Of a stretch of 12,784 nucleotides of DNA, positions 1 through 9,000 are shown piece after piece. This stretch comes from Acidobacteriaceae bacterium. Its GTDB lineage: Bacteria; Acidobacteriota; Terriglobia; Bryobacterales; Bryobacteraceae. Below the pieces are notes generated by a model. The model was not told the DNA's origin and did no database searches. It saw only the letters and a list, made by a program, of their open reading frames with translations. The stretch spans positions 1 to 12,784 of the forward strand of contig JAFAQG010000570.1 of the NCBI GenBank assembly GCA_019246575.1. The letters are read 5' to 3'. The number at the start of each line of letters is the position of its first letter. Within the stretch, counting starts at the first letter, position 1. The position numbers and the translations under genes are program-made.

Positions 1-211
1 ATGTACTCAGTTCGTTCAGGTTGGAGTAGTCATACAAACGGGTTGCTTTGAACTTGGTCCCAAATTCGTTGTTGAGTTGTTCGACAAGCTCTACGGCAAG
101 AATCGAATCCAGGCCCAGCTCTGAAAAGCTCGTCGAATCGTCGATCAGGGAGGACTCCATGTAGAGGGCTGCTGCGAGCATCGATCGCAACTTGTCCTTG
201 ATAGCAGTCAC
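1..211 (-). other. ACP domain B, third synthase (reaches window edge)
   Basis: Carrier domain from about residue 1950, with Ser1985 (codon 104-106) in ELGLDSI. The final ACP helix region is still in frame at the left edge. About 75 residues of Ser/Thr/Ala-rich linker separate it from LPTYPF of KS B, too short for any processing domain. Confidence 0.92.
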
Positions 212-3200
212 GCTCTGCGATAAATTTGCCGGTCGATCATTGTAGACTGTTGCGACCGCTGTCTCGGGTTCAAGCTTTGATGTCTCACAAGTCGCGCTCA
301 AACTATTCATCCCGACGAGTCGGGAAGCCGCAGCCTGAGAGTCCACGTCGCCTTCCGACCGTCTGCCAGTATCTGAGGTGATGTTGCGACTCGTCGCTGC
401 CGCGAGCGGTTTTCGACTGATCCAATGCCGCTGGCGTGCGAACGGGTATGTCGGAAGCGAAACGCGCCTGCGAGCTCCGTGCGGGTAGAGCGTGCTCCAA
501 TCGATTTCCATGCCGCGGACCCAAAAACCGGCCAAGCGGTCGAGCCGTCGATTGGCAACTGTCGCCCGGATGAATTCTGCGGCTTCAGGCGAGTCGTCGA
601 GCAAGGCCAATCCGCTGTGGTGCGGTTTCGCAGATCCTCTAAAGGTCCTTTCGGGCGGCTTCGCGCCTAAGGATGCATCGAGTTTCCGCTGCAGATCCTC
701 GAAAGAATCGGCAATAATCGCAAGCCGTTCTTCCATCGGCTCGCGGCCCACTTGTAAAGTGAACGCGACATCTTCGAGCCGAATCTGGTCGCCATGCTCG
801 ATCCCAGCGGCCACCCAGGAGAGGAGTGCGTGGGAGTATTCGCGCAGGCGGTCGTCGTCTTTCGCGGAAAGCAGGATGAGCTGAGGCTCTTCGGAAACCG
901 CCGCAGTCGGCTGGCGTTCGTCGAAATGCTCCTCCAGGATGACGTGAGCGTTTGAGCCGCCAAATCCAAACGAACTGATGCCCGCGCATCTGGGTGTCGA
1001 AGAGTTCCAGACTTTGGTCTTTGTAACAAGATAAAATGGCGTCGTTTCGAGCCGGAGGTAAGGATTAACCTCCTCGACATGAAGTGTCGCGGGCAGTGTG
1101 CGATGGCGCAGCGCGAGCAACACTTTCATCACGCTGGCGATACCGGCGGCGGGCTCCAAATGCCCAACGTTGGTTTTCACCGAACCGATGCCACACGTGG
1201 CCGGAGGCAGAGGCTCTCCGCCATTGTCCTGCCGCAAGCGGCGGAACGCCTCGGCGAGCGCTGCAATTTCGATGGGATCTCCCAGTTCGGTTCCGGTCCC
1301 GTGCGCCTCGATATAAGTCACTGCGCCAGGATCGATGCCGGCATTCTTGTACGCGTCAATCAGCAGGTCGGTTTGCGCCTCGGGATTGGGCGCCGTCAGG
1401 GAGTTTGCCTTGCCGCCGTGATTCTCCGCACTGCCGCGGATCACCGCATAAATATGATCACCATCGGCGATCGCACGATCGAGCGGCTTCAACAGCACAG
1501 CACCGACGCCCTCGCCTTTTACATATCCGTTCGCCCGCCGGTCAAAGGCCTTGCAGCGGCCATCGCTCGACAACATCCCAAGCTCGTTCGCCAGCTCGAC
1601 CGTATTGGGAGAAAGCATTAAGCTCACGCCGCCTGCCAGGGCTAACTCGCATTCTCCTGCTTGGATCGACCGAACAGCACGATGTATCGCGATGAGCGCG
1701 CTTGAACACGCCGTATCGATGACTTCGCTGGGCCCACGGAAATCGAGGAAGTAGGATACACGATTGGCAAGCATGGTATGCGTACTGCCAAGCGCAGCCT
1801 GTGCGCGCGCCTCTCCGGCATCGCCGATCAGGGCCATGTACTCGTTAAATTGGGCGCCGACAAACACTCCGACACGACGGCCCGCTAGACTCGAAGGGCG
1901 ATAACCGGCATCTTCGAGGGTCTTCCATGCCGTCTCCAGCACAAGCCGATGCTGGGGATCCATGAAGGCCGCTTCGCGCGGTGAGATGTGAAAGAACGTG
2001 GCATCAAACTTATCGATGTCGTCCATGAATCCGCCCCAGTGCGGTACGGACCTTCTGGCCTGACCATTCTCCCGTCGATCAATGTCTTGCCAGTTCCAAC
2101 GGTCGGGAGGCACTTCCGTGATCAGATCCTTTTTGTGGACGAGGTGCCGCCAGAACTCATCCAGGTTGTGCGACTGCGGGAGACGTGCGCCAGCACCAAC
2201 GACCGCGACCAGTTTGTTTCCGATATCGGAAGCTCGAATGTGTTCGGGAACCGGAGGCATCCTATTAATAGGCACTTGCTCGACATCGCGGCTGACCACT
2301 GTTTGCTGGACAACAGGCATAGAACAGTGCTCGCTCAAATACCGGCTAAGCTTCGAGAGCGTGCTGTTGGCAAAAAAAACTGTGGGCGTCAAATCAAGGC
2401 CGAACTCATGATTCAATCTGTCCGTGAGGTCTTTTACGGCGATCGAATCGACTCCGAACTCGCTGAAGTTCGTATCGCCATCCAGGCGCGTCGCGTCGAT
2501 GCGGAGGGCTTTTGAGAAGAGCTCGCGAAGCCGGTTTTCAACCGCTTCTGAAGTTGAGCTGGCCGGCAACTTTCCCGTAGCCAGAGGCTTCGCCGCACCC
2601 GAAACCGCTGTTTTGTCGATTGCGGCAGGCATCGCTGGGCTCCTGGGATTAAAGAGATGCTCGATGCGCTCCCGCTCGCCATCGAGTACCAGGACATGCG
2701 GCTCGCGGCTCGAAAGTGCGTACTCGAACGCCTCAATACCCTTGGCCTCCGTAAGATACTCAAGACCCGTGGTCTTCAGGTATAGGCGGTCGCCGCCATC
2801 AGGAAAATGCGTTTGACCGGCCTCCCACAAAGGCCAACCGATCGAAACTGTTTTTCCGCTACGAGCCCCTGCAATCCGAAGCCGCTCTCTTTCCGCGGCG
2901 AAAGCGTCGAGGAAGCGGCTGGCGACAGCGTAGTCGCACTGGCCAAAATCGCCCAGTACGCTCGCAACAGAGGAAAACACGGCGAAGAAGGCGAGATTTT
3001 CATCGCTGGTCAGCGAGTCCAGGAGCAACGTGCCGCGAATCTTGGGTAACAGCACTGCGTTAAAGTCAGCGAGATTCTTTGCATTCAGGGGCTTTCCGTT
3101 AAGACTACCTGCCGCGTGGATAACGCCATCCAGACGTCCGTACCTCGCCTTTACGATCGCGATCACCTCGCGCATGCGCGGCTCGTCACATACATCGGCA

Positions 3201-6058
3201 GATAGGAAAAGAGCTTCACTGCCAAGCGCTGCGATTTCGGATATCAAGGCGCGAGTCGTATCGGATTGTTTTCTGCCGGTCAGAATCAGCTTTCCTGCGT
3301 AGCGGCGCGCCAGATATTTTGCAAAGATCGAACCCAGTGGCCCACAACCGCCGGTTATCAGATAGACACCGGCCGAGCGAATGGGTAATTGCGAAGGCGC
3401 CGATTCGGTGTTGAGCGGTAAGATCGCACGCACGAACCGATCGGTAGCCGTGTGCCGGATTTCATCCAGGCCAGGAGACGTATTAAACAGCAACTCAGAG
3501 AGAATTACATCGGCAGCTTTTGAATTCTCAGTGTCAGACTCCAGACAGACGGTTACCACTCGCATGGCGGGATTGAGCATCGGCAACGATGCTGAGAATC
3601 CGGAGACAGCTGCATCTTGAGGCAATGAGTTGTCGCCGACGGCCGGGTTCAAGAAAAAGACCGTGGCTGGGCTTTTTTGAGAAAGAGCGGCCTGAGCGAG
3701 CGCCGCAATCGAGCGGACACCGAGATCAAGAGCACGCTCACGTTCCTGCAATTCCGGCAGGTTGTTCAGTCGCCAGCAGTGTACGATGCATATCTTCGAA
3801 ACGCCGCGCCGTTCGAGCGACGCCAATAGTGCTTCATAGTCGGATCGCGAGGTCGGGCTCACAGTGTAGGAACGAGCCGCTGGATCTTCTCGATAGCTTC
3901 CGCCGGGTCGCACGACGATCGTAGATATTCGAAGCCCTGCCGCGGAGATCTTGTGTTCCAATTCGCTAGCAATATCGGAACCCTCTTCGAAAACAATGAT
4001 GTGCGGGGGCGCCACAGATATTGCGGAATTTGCCTGGATGGGTTTCTTTTCCCAATGCCGCAAATAGTAATACGGGCCCGATGTCGGTTGGTCTCGAGTA
4101 GGCTGCGCCAGGGTGGATTTTCGGGCCCGAGGGAGCCAGTAACGCTCGCGATTAAAAGGATAGGTCGGCAGCGAAACGCGCCAGCGATGCTGGCCGGCGT
4201 ACAGCACGTCCCAGTCGATTTCATACATGCTGACGTAGTAATCGGCCAGGGCGACCAGGCGATCGTGGCATTCGTTGTCATCCGCGCTGGAGTTACTACG
4301 CAGCATGCTGATCAGCGATTCGAGACGCCCGATTTTCTGCTCATCGGGTTCGTCCATGTCCTGCCTCAGGCGAATGATGCAATCAGGAGCGCGGCCATCC
4401 CGCTCGAGGGCATTCAATTTTGAAAGAAGGTCATGACGATCACGCGCGATGATCGCAGCCCGATATGCGAAATGGGCGCGGCCCGTATTCAGCGTGTAGC
4501 AGATGTCGGCAAAGTCTTCGTCAGCTTCGCCCTCGAGAAACTGCCGAAGTTCGCGGACTCGCAGTTGAAACGCTTCTTGCGTCTTCGCTGAGATGGCGAC
4601 GATCTGATATGGAACCGTAGAGGCGGTAGCGCGCTCGTAGCGAGGGGGAGCCTGTTCGACTATAAGATGCGCGTTTGTCCCGCTCAGGCCGAAAGAGCTG
4701 ACCGCGGCGCGCCGGGGGCCATGCCCATTCGGCTCCCAATCAGAAAGTCGTGTGTTGACGTAAAAAGGGCTTCCGCCGAAACGAATTAATGCATTGGGGC
4801 GTTCGAAATTCAAGGAAGGCGGGAGCTGCCGGTTTTTCAAACACAGGAGAACCTTTATGAGGCCGGTAATTCCCGCCGCCGTCGAGCAGTGACCGATGTT
4901 TGTCTTGACCGAGCCGATTGCGCAATACTGCTGTTTATCGGTGTACTTGCGAAAAGCGTTTGTCAGGGCTTCGAACTCTACTGGATCGCCCAGTTTCGTT
5001 CCCGTCCCATGCGTTTCTACATAGGTAACGGTCGCCGGATCGATGCCCGACCGATCATATACGGCGCGTTCCAACTCGCTTTGCGACATGCTGCTGGGCG
5101 CCGTGATGCCGTTGGTTTTACCATCCTGATTGACACCCGACCCTCTGACGACACCGTAGATATGATCACCGTCTGCGAGCGCGTTCTCCAACCTCTTGAG
5201 CACTACTGCCGCAACGGCCTCACCGGGAACAAAGCCATCCGCCGAGTCGTCAAATGCTTTGCACTTTCCGTCAGGCGAAAGCATGCCCGCCATGCTCGTA
5301 AGGACGTGGAAGCCTGCTGACGTAGAGATAAACACGCCGCCCGCCAGCGCCAAATCCGATTCGTGTGTCAGGATGCTTTGACACGCAAGATGAACCGCGA
5401 CTAAAGACGAGGAGCATGCTGTGTCAATAGCGATGCTTGGCCCCTTCAAATTCAGGATGTAAGAAATCCTCGAGGCCAGGATCGAAGAGGCGTTACCAAT
5501 GAATGCTCGCGGATCGGGCGAAACACCTTCGGCGATCATCCGGTGCGTGTAGTCACTAGGTCCGACACCAACAAACACACCGCAACGGCTGTTATTTAGA
5601 GTGCGCTCTGAATAGCCGGCATCTTCAAACGCCTTCCAGGCTTCCTGAAGGAACAGGCGCTGTTGAGGGTCGGCAAATTCGGCATCCTTTCCCGATAAGC
5701 CAAAAAACAACGGGTCGAACTCATCAACGTTTTCGAGGAAACACCCTCTGTGCGTATCCAGTTCATTTCTTTGTTCGGCACCCCATCGGGTAAGAGGTGG
5801 CTCGGTGCCGGCGCTACGTCCCGCAGCCAGATTGGTCCAGAAAGTATTAACGTCGGGAGCCTCGGGGAATCTGCCGGCCATTCCAGTTATGGCGATCGCC
5901 CCGCGGTCAGCGATTCTCGACGAATCTACAGACTCTTCCGAGATTTCCACCCTCACTCCTGATTCGCGCGTGAAGTCAGAAATCAGTTTTTCCGCACCGG
6001 CAACGCTGAGTTCCCGGCGCTGAACGAGCTCATAAACACTTCTCAGGTTAAAGTTCAT
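1..6058 (-). CDS. Trans-AT polyketide synthase, docking-KS-KR-ACP-KS-ACP-..., 3' end outside window
   Basis: An open frame of 2019 codons from ATG at 6058 to the left edge, with no stop. Module A: docking helices (1-32); KS (53-470; Cys215, His350, His390); linker to LPTYPF (630-635); ketoreductase with its structural half (663-1126; TGGCGPLG at 901-908, Lys1006, Ser1030, Tyr1043); ACP (~1168-1246; Ser1205 in GVDSI). No DH motif lies between KS and KR, so this module should leave a beta-hydroxyl. Module B: KS (1282-1711; Cys1451, His1586, His1633); linker to LPTYPF (1868-1873); a Ser/Thr/Ala-rich stretch; ACP (from ~1950; Ser1985 in GLDSI). It has no processing domain, so it would leave a beta-ketone. 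No AT is present. The start overlaps the previous gene's TAA (6048-6050) by 11 bp, and a weak AGGTG lies just upstream. More modules or a release domain may follow outside the window. Confidence 0.97.
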   Translation of the reverse strand, partial: MNFNLRSVYELVQRRELSVAGAEKLISDFTRESGVRVEISEESVDSSRIADRGAIAITGMAGRFPEAPDVNTFWTNLAAGRSAGTEPPLTRWGAEQRNELDTHRGCFLENVDEFDPLFFGLSGKDAEFADPQQRLFLQEAWKAFEDAGYSERTLNNSRCGVFVGVGPSDYTHRMIAEGVSPDPRAFIGNASSILASRISYILNLKGPSIAIDTACSSSLVAVHLACQSILTHESDLALAGGVFISTSAGFHVLTSMAGMLSPDGKCKAFDDSADGFVPGEAVAAVVLKRLENALADGDHIYGVVRGSGVNQDGKTNGITAPSSMSQSELERAVYDRSGIDPATVTYVETHGTGTKLGDPVEFEALTNAFRKYTDKQQYCAIGSVKTNIGHCSTAAGITGLIKVLLCLKNRQLPPSLNFERPNALIRFGGSPFYVNTRLSDWEPNGHGPRRAAVSSFGLSGTNAHLIVEQAPPRYERATASTVPYQIVAISAKTQEAFQLRVRELRQFLEGEADEDFADICYTLNTGRAHFAYRAAIIARDRHDLLSKLNALERDGRAPDCIIRLRQDMDEPDEQKIGRLESLISMLRSNSSADDNECHDRLVALADYYVSMYEIDWDVLYAGQHRWRVSLPTYPFNRERYWLPRARKSTLAQPTRDQPTSGPYYYLRHWEKKPIQANSAISVAPPHIIVFEEGSDIASELEHKISAAGLRISTIVVRPGGSYREDPAARSYTVSPTSRSDYEALLASLERRGVSKICIVHCWRLNNLPELQERERALDLGVRSIAALAQAALSQKSPATVFFLNPAVGDNSLPQDAAVSGFSASLPMLNPAMRVVTVCLESDTENSKAADVILSELLFNTSPGLDEIRHTATDRFVRAILPLNTESAPSQLPIRSAGVYLITGGCGPLGSIFAKYLARRYAGKLILTGRKQSDTTRALISEIAALGSEALFLSADVCDEPRMREVIAIVKARYGRLDGVIHAAGSLNGKPLNAKNLADFNAVLLPKIRGTLLLDSLTSDENLAFFAVFSSVASVLGDFGQCDYAVASRFLDAFAAERERLRIAGARSGKTVSIGWPLWEAGQTHFPDGGDRLYLKTTGLEYLTEAKGIEAFEYALSSREPHVLVLDGERERIEHLFNPRSPAMPAAIDKTAVSGAAKPLATGKLPASSTSEAVENRLRELFSKALRIDATRLDGDTNFSEFGVDSIAVKDLTDRLNHEFGLDLTPTVFFANSTLSKLSRYLSEHCSMPVVQQTVVSRDVEQVPINRMPPVPEHIRASDIGNKLVAVVGAGARLPQSHNLDEFWRHLVHKKDLITEVPPDRWNWQDIDRRENGQARRSVPHWGGFMDDIDKFDATFFHISPREAAFMDPQHRLVLETAWKTLEDAGYRPSSLAGRRVGVFVGAQFNEYMALIGDAGEARAQAALGSTHTMLANRVSYFLDFRGPSEVIDTACSSALIAIHRAVRSIQAGECELALAGGVSLMLSPNTVELANELGMLSSDGRCKAFDRRANGYVKGEGVGAVLLKPLDRAIADGDHIYAVIRGSAENHGGKANSLTAPNPEAQTDLLIDAYKNAGIDPGAVTYIEAHGTGTELGDPIEIAALAEAFRRLRQDNGGEPLPPATCGIGSVKTNVGHLEPAAGIASVMKVLLALRHRTLPATLHVEEVNPYLRLETTPFYLVTKTKVWNSSTPRCAGISSFGFGGSNAHVILEEHFDERQPTAAVSEEPQLILLSAKDDDRLREYSHALLSWVAAGIEHGDQIRLEDVAFTLQVGREPMEERLAIIADSFEDLQRKLDASLGAKPPERTFRGSAKPHHSGLALLDDSPEAAEFIRATVANRRLDRLAGFWVRGMEIDWSTLYPHGARRRVSLPTYPFARQRHWISRKPLAAATSRNITSDTGRRSEGDVDSQAAASRLVGMNSLSATCETSKLEPETAVATVYNDRPANLSQSVTAIKDKLRSMLAAALYMESSLIDDSTSFSELGLDSILAVELVEQLNNEFGTKFKATRLYDYSNLNELST
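926..2215 (-). other. Ketosynthase domain B, third synthase
   Basis: Residues 1282-1711, with Cys1451 (codon 1706-1708), His1586 (1301-1303) and His1633 (1160-1162). The HGTGT histidine is intact, so it is not an obvious non-elongating KS. Motifs ENHGGKAN and GHLEPAAGI differ from the other two KSs (NQDGxTNG; GHTMTAAGI and GHCSTAAGI), fitting a different substrate class, here a beta-hydroxyacyl chain. Confidence 0.95.
2321..2557 (-). other. ACP domain A, third synthase
   Basis: Carrier domain, residues about 1168-1246, with Ser1205 (codon 2444-2446) in EFGVDSI. It lies between the ketoreductase and KS B and carries the predicted beta-hydroxy intermediate. No Trp follows the serine in the position typical for beta-branching carriers. 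Confidence 0.94.
2681..4072 (-). other. Ketoreductase domain, third synthase (no B-type signature)
   Basis: Residues 663-1126 reduce the beta-ketone. The NADPH loop TGGCGPLG is at 901-908; Lys1006, Ser1030 and Tyr1043 have canonical spacing, so it should be active. The stereo signature reads HAAGSLNG, with Gly where B-type enzymes have Asp, and the A-type Trp position is Leu. By the trans-AT rule (no Asp), an L-configured hydroxyl is the better guess. Motif YAVAS replaces the Asn seen in cis-AT KRs. Confidence 0.92.
4649..5902 (-). other. Ketosynthase domain A, third synthase
   Basis: Residues 53-470, with active-site Cys215 (codon 5414-5416), His350 (5009-5011) and His390 (4889-4891) all present. 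The second-His region reads GHCSTAAGI, closer to the middle-synthase KS than to KS B. It accepts the alpha-methylated, probably unsaturated chain from the middle synthase. Its C-terminal flanking region (about 471-635) carries a polar, acidic insert before LPTYPF, possibly the lateral-interaction helix known from trans-AT KSs. Confidence 0.95.
5963..6058 (-). other. N-terminal docking element of the third synthase
   Basis: Residues 1-32 carry the pattern VYELVQRRELSVAGAEKLI before the first KS, similar to the N-terminus of the middle synthase. It faces the helical tail of the middle synthase and probably binds it. The role is inferred from motif and position. Confidence 0.6.
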
Positions 6059-9000
6059 GAGACACCTGCGCCAGTTCCTCGCGACGCAATCTGGTCATGG
6101 AGAGAGCGCGGTCAGCACTGAGTTTGCCGGCAGCCAGGCCTTCAAGAACTCCTCGCAACGACCTCTCGTCCTTTGGTTCGGACTCGACATTGGCCTCACA
6201 TCGTGCCGCCGTGATGCTCGCATATTCGGAAGAGATATATCTCGCCAGGTCGCGTATCGTGCAGTAATCGAATAGGACAGTGGTTTTGAGATCCGTTCCC
6301 AAGCGATTGTTTACCTCATTTATCAAATCGATTCCGATGATCGAGTCCACGCCATACTCGACGAAGGGCTTGTCGCACCGAATATCGGCAGGGGACAAAT
6401 TCAGAGCCGTGGCGAGCTGAGTTTCGATGACACGCTCGATGGATGAGTGCGTCATCGAGTGAACGGCGGCAGGCGATGCCCCGCCATTTCTAGGTCCTTC
6501 ATGAATCGTCCGCGTCGGAGTTGCGCCGCTTTTGATCTCCTCAACTGCTTCGTCGAGTTCGCCAATGATAACTGATTGTGGACGTCCGGAGACGCCATGC
6601 GGGAACGCCCGGAACTTAATAATGCCGGCAGTGCCGAGAATATCTCTCCAGTGCCGCAAATCTAGTAGCGGCGAGTTCGGCAGCCTCCGCTGAATGTCCT
6701 GATACAACCACCAGCCGTCCGTCAGTCCGAAGGTTAGAGTTGAGAAATCGCGCACTGCTGTCGCCTCGTTCAGGATCAGGAGCCCGCCGGGTTTCATCAG
6801 AGCCGTGGCGTGCTTCACAGCATTTGCCACGTCGGTAGTAGCGTGCAGCACGTTTGATCCAAGCACGATGTCGAAGCTTCGCTCCTCGAATGCCTGATCA
6901 GCAGGCGAGCGTTCGATATCCAGAACGGCGAAGCGAAGAAAGTCGTAACGGTTGCCATAAGTACGCCGGCCGTGGTCCACAAACTTGGGGGACAAATCCG
7001 TATACCAGAAGTCCAGGATGTCGCGATTATTTTGGGTTTTTTCCAGCACACGTGCCGTTGTGCCGCCTGTACCGGCGCCGATTTCGAGAATGCGGAGCCT
7101 GTCCGCTGTTGAAAGTCTACGGCGAATTGCCTTGATTCCGGCATGCACGCCTTCCGCAACCAGACCGTTATAGTAATCGGAGATGGCGTTGTCTTTATAA
7201 AGCCGCTCGACGCGCGCCATGAAAGCCCCTGAGAATAGCACATCGGTTGCGGGTCTCGCCCCGCATAATATCTCGTCATACGAAACGAAGCACATGTCGA
7301 GAAGAGCGAGGAAGGGAAGTAGATCCGGGCTCTCACTGGCAACACGAGTACGAATCTCGTTCCTGGTGTCATCGCCTGCTGTTGTGTCGCGAGTTGCTGA
7401 CGCGTTTACAACAAACCTGTCGTTTCGCATCGTGAAGATGCCTTCGCGGCAGAGGATTTCGATGAAGGCATCGAGCAGCCGCTCATATTTCGGAAGCAGC
7501 TTCAGTTCCTTTTTCAGGTGACTCTTGGAATGTGCCGCACCCGGCTGCAATAATCCCATTCCTTCGAAGAAATTTACAAGGAGGCTGCGTGCGTATCGAT
7601 CGATACATTCGAAAACAGGTCCTGCACGGTCCAAAATAGATCTGCTCTCAAGCGCGCGCTTTTCGACGCGCTCGGCTATGGCTTCATAAACTCCCGCTGT
7701 GGATTCGTGAACAACATTGATACCGAGTTTCGAGAACAAGTCCTGGTCGATCTTGATTGGCATGAGCTGCTCAGCAGCTGATGCAAGCACTGCTTCAAAC
7801 GCTTGAATACCTTCGTTCTGTCCTATTGAGCCCACACCCAGCTTGTTAATGCGCTCCTGATGTTCGCGCGACGACACGACGCCGACATCGCCCCAGTAGC
7901 CCCAGTTAATGACCTTGGCAGGAACGCCCTCCACGTGTTTCAAATACAGTGCAAACGTGTCCTCGAAAGTGGATGCGGCCGCGTAGTTGCTTTGACCCGC
8001 ATTGCCGAACACTGAATTGGCAGACGAAAAGAACACGAAAAAATCCAGGTCTTCACCCGAGAGAGCGTTTTGCAGTACGGCAACACCTCTGGCCTTAGGA
8101 GCCATGACCTCGCGGAACGTTGCTTCGTCCACGCGGTGAATACTGCGGTCCTTTAACACGATTGCGGAGTGGATTACACCGTGAACGCCGCCCCAGATCC
8201 GCTTCGCTTCGCTAATCACAGCCTTCATTGCGTCAAGATCCGTGACATCGCCGCAGCGGTACATTACGGTTGCACCGTGTCTTTCGAGCTCTTCAATCGA
8301 GCGACGTTTCGACGAATCAAGCTCGCTCCGGCCAATCACCAGGAGGCGCGCTTGCCATTTCGAAGCAAAATACCGTGCCAGTGTAAGTCCGATACCGCCG
8401 AGGCCGCCGACAATCAAATAAACGCCCTCTTTTCGCAGCGGAAGCTCATCTGAAACGGGCACAGGCAGATCGATACAGCGCAGGCGTCGCGCGTATCGAT
8501 AACCATCGCGGAACGCGATTTCCTCACCCGGCCTGCCTCCGCTTTCAGCGCGAAGCAGTCGGAGCAGCAGGTCCTGATTTCGTTCGAAATCCTCTTTGCT
8601 AATCTCTATCGACGACAGGCGAACTTGCGAAAGCTCACGCGCCACCGTTTTAGCGAGACCTGCTATCGCGCCGGTAAACGGAAAGATCCTGTCGCTGGCC
8701 GTGATCCTGTGGACATTATTTGCGATGACCTTTAGGGCGAGCGGACGGCCGGTGGGAATTGCCTTGATGAGTCGCAATAACGACAGGGCGCCGATTTCCT
8801 GCACAGACTCGAGGCGGTCGAGATCGGTGCGGGCGAAGAATTCCTGGAGACCGCAAAAGATCACTTCTTCTGCGTTTGGGAAATCCAAGAGAATCCGTTC
8901 GTAATCGGACTCGTTCCGATGATCAATTTCCACAACAGCCGGTTCCAGTTTTCGAAACGCCGATCCCAAATGGACAGCGATCACGCTTCGGGGCGCAAAC

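Noticed and set aside
1079..1621. Plus-strand open frame of 180 codons, and an overlapping one of 203 codons at 1084-1695
   Set aside because: Both lie antisense to KS B, have no recognisable domain and are rich in Arg, Ala and Ser as in shadow frames of GC-rich coding DNA.
2321..2557. Possible beta-branching ACP
   Set aside because: The characteristic Trp downstream of the DS motif is absent here and in the other ACPs of the window.
4649..5902. Possibility that KS A or the other KSs are non-elongating
   Set aside because: All three keep the Cys and both His residues, including the His of HGTGT that is typically lost in non-elongating trans-AT KSs.
1..6058. Possible frameshift or pseudogene, since no complete stop-bounded frame is seen here
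   Set aside because: Sampled lines translated through all domains stay in one frame, with all catalytic motifs in register. The frame simply exits the left edge.
6815..7372. Minus-strand frame of 185 codons overlapping the middle synthase
   Set aside because: It is an out-of-frame reading inside the cMT region, whose correct frame shows the intact SAM loop EIGAGTGG.
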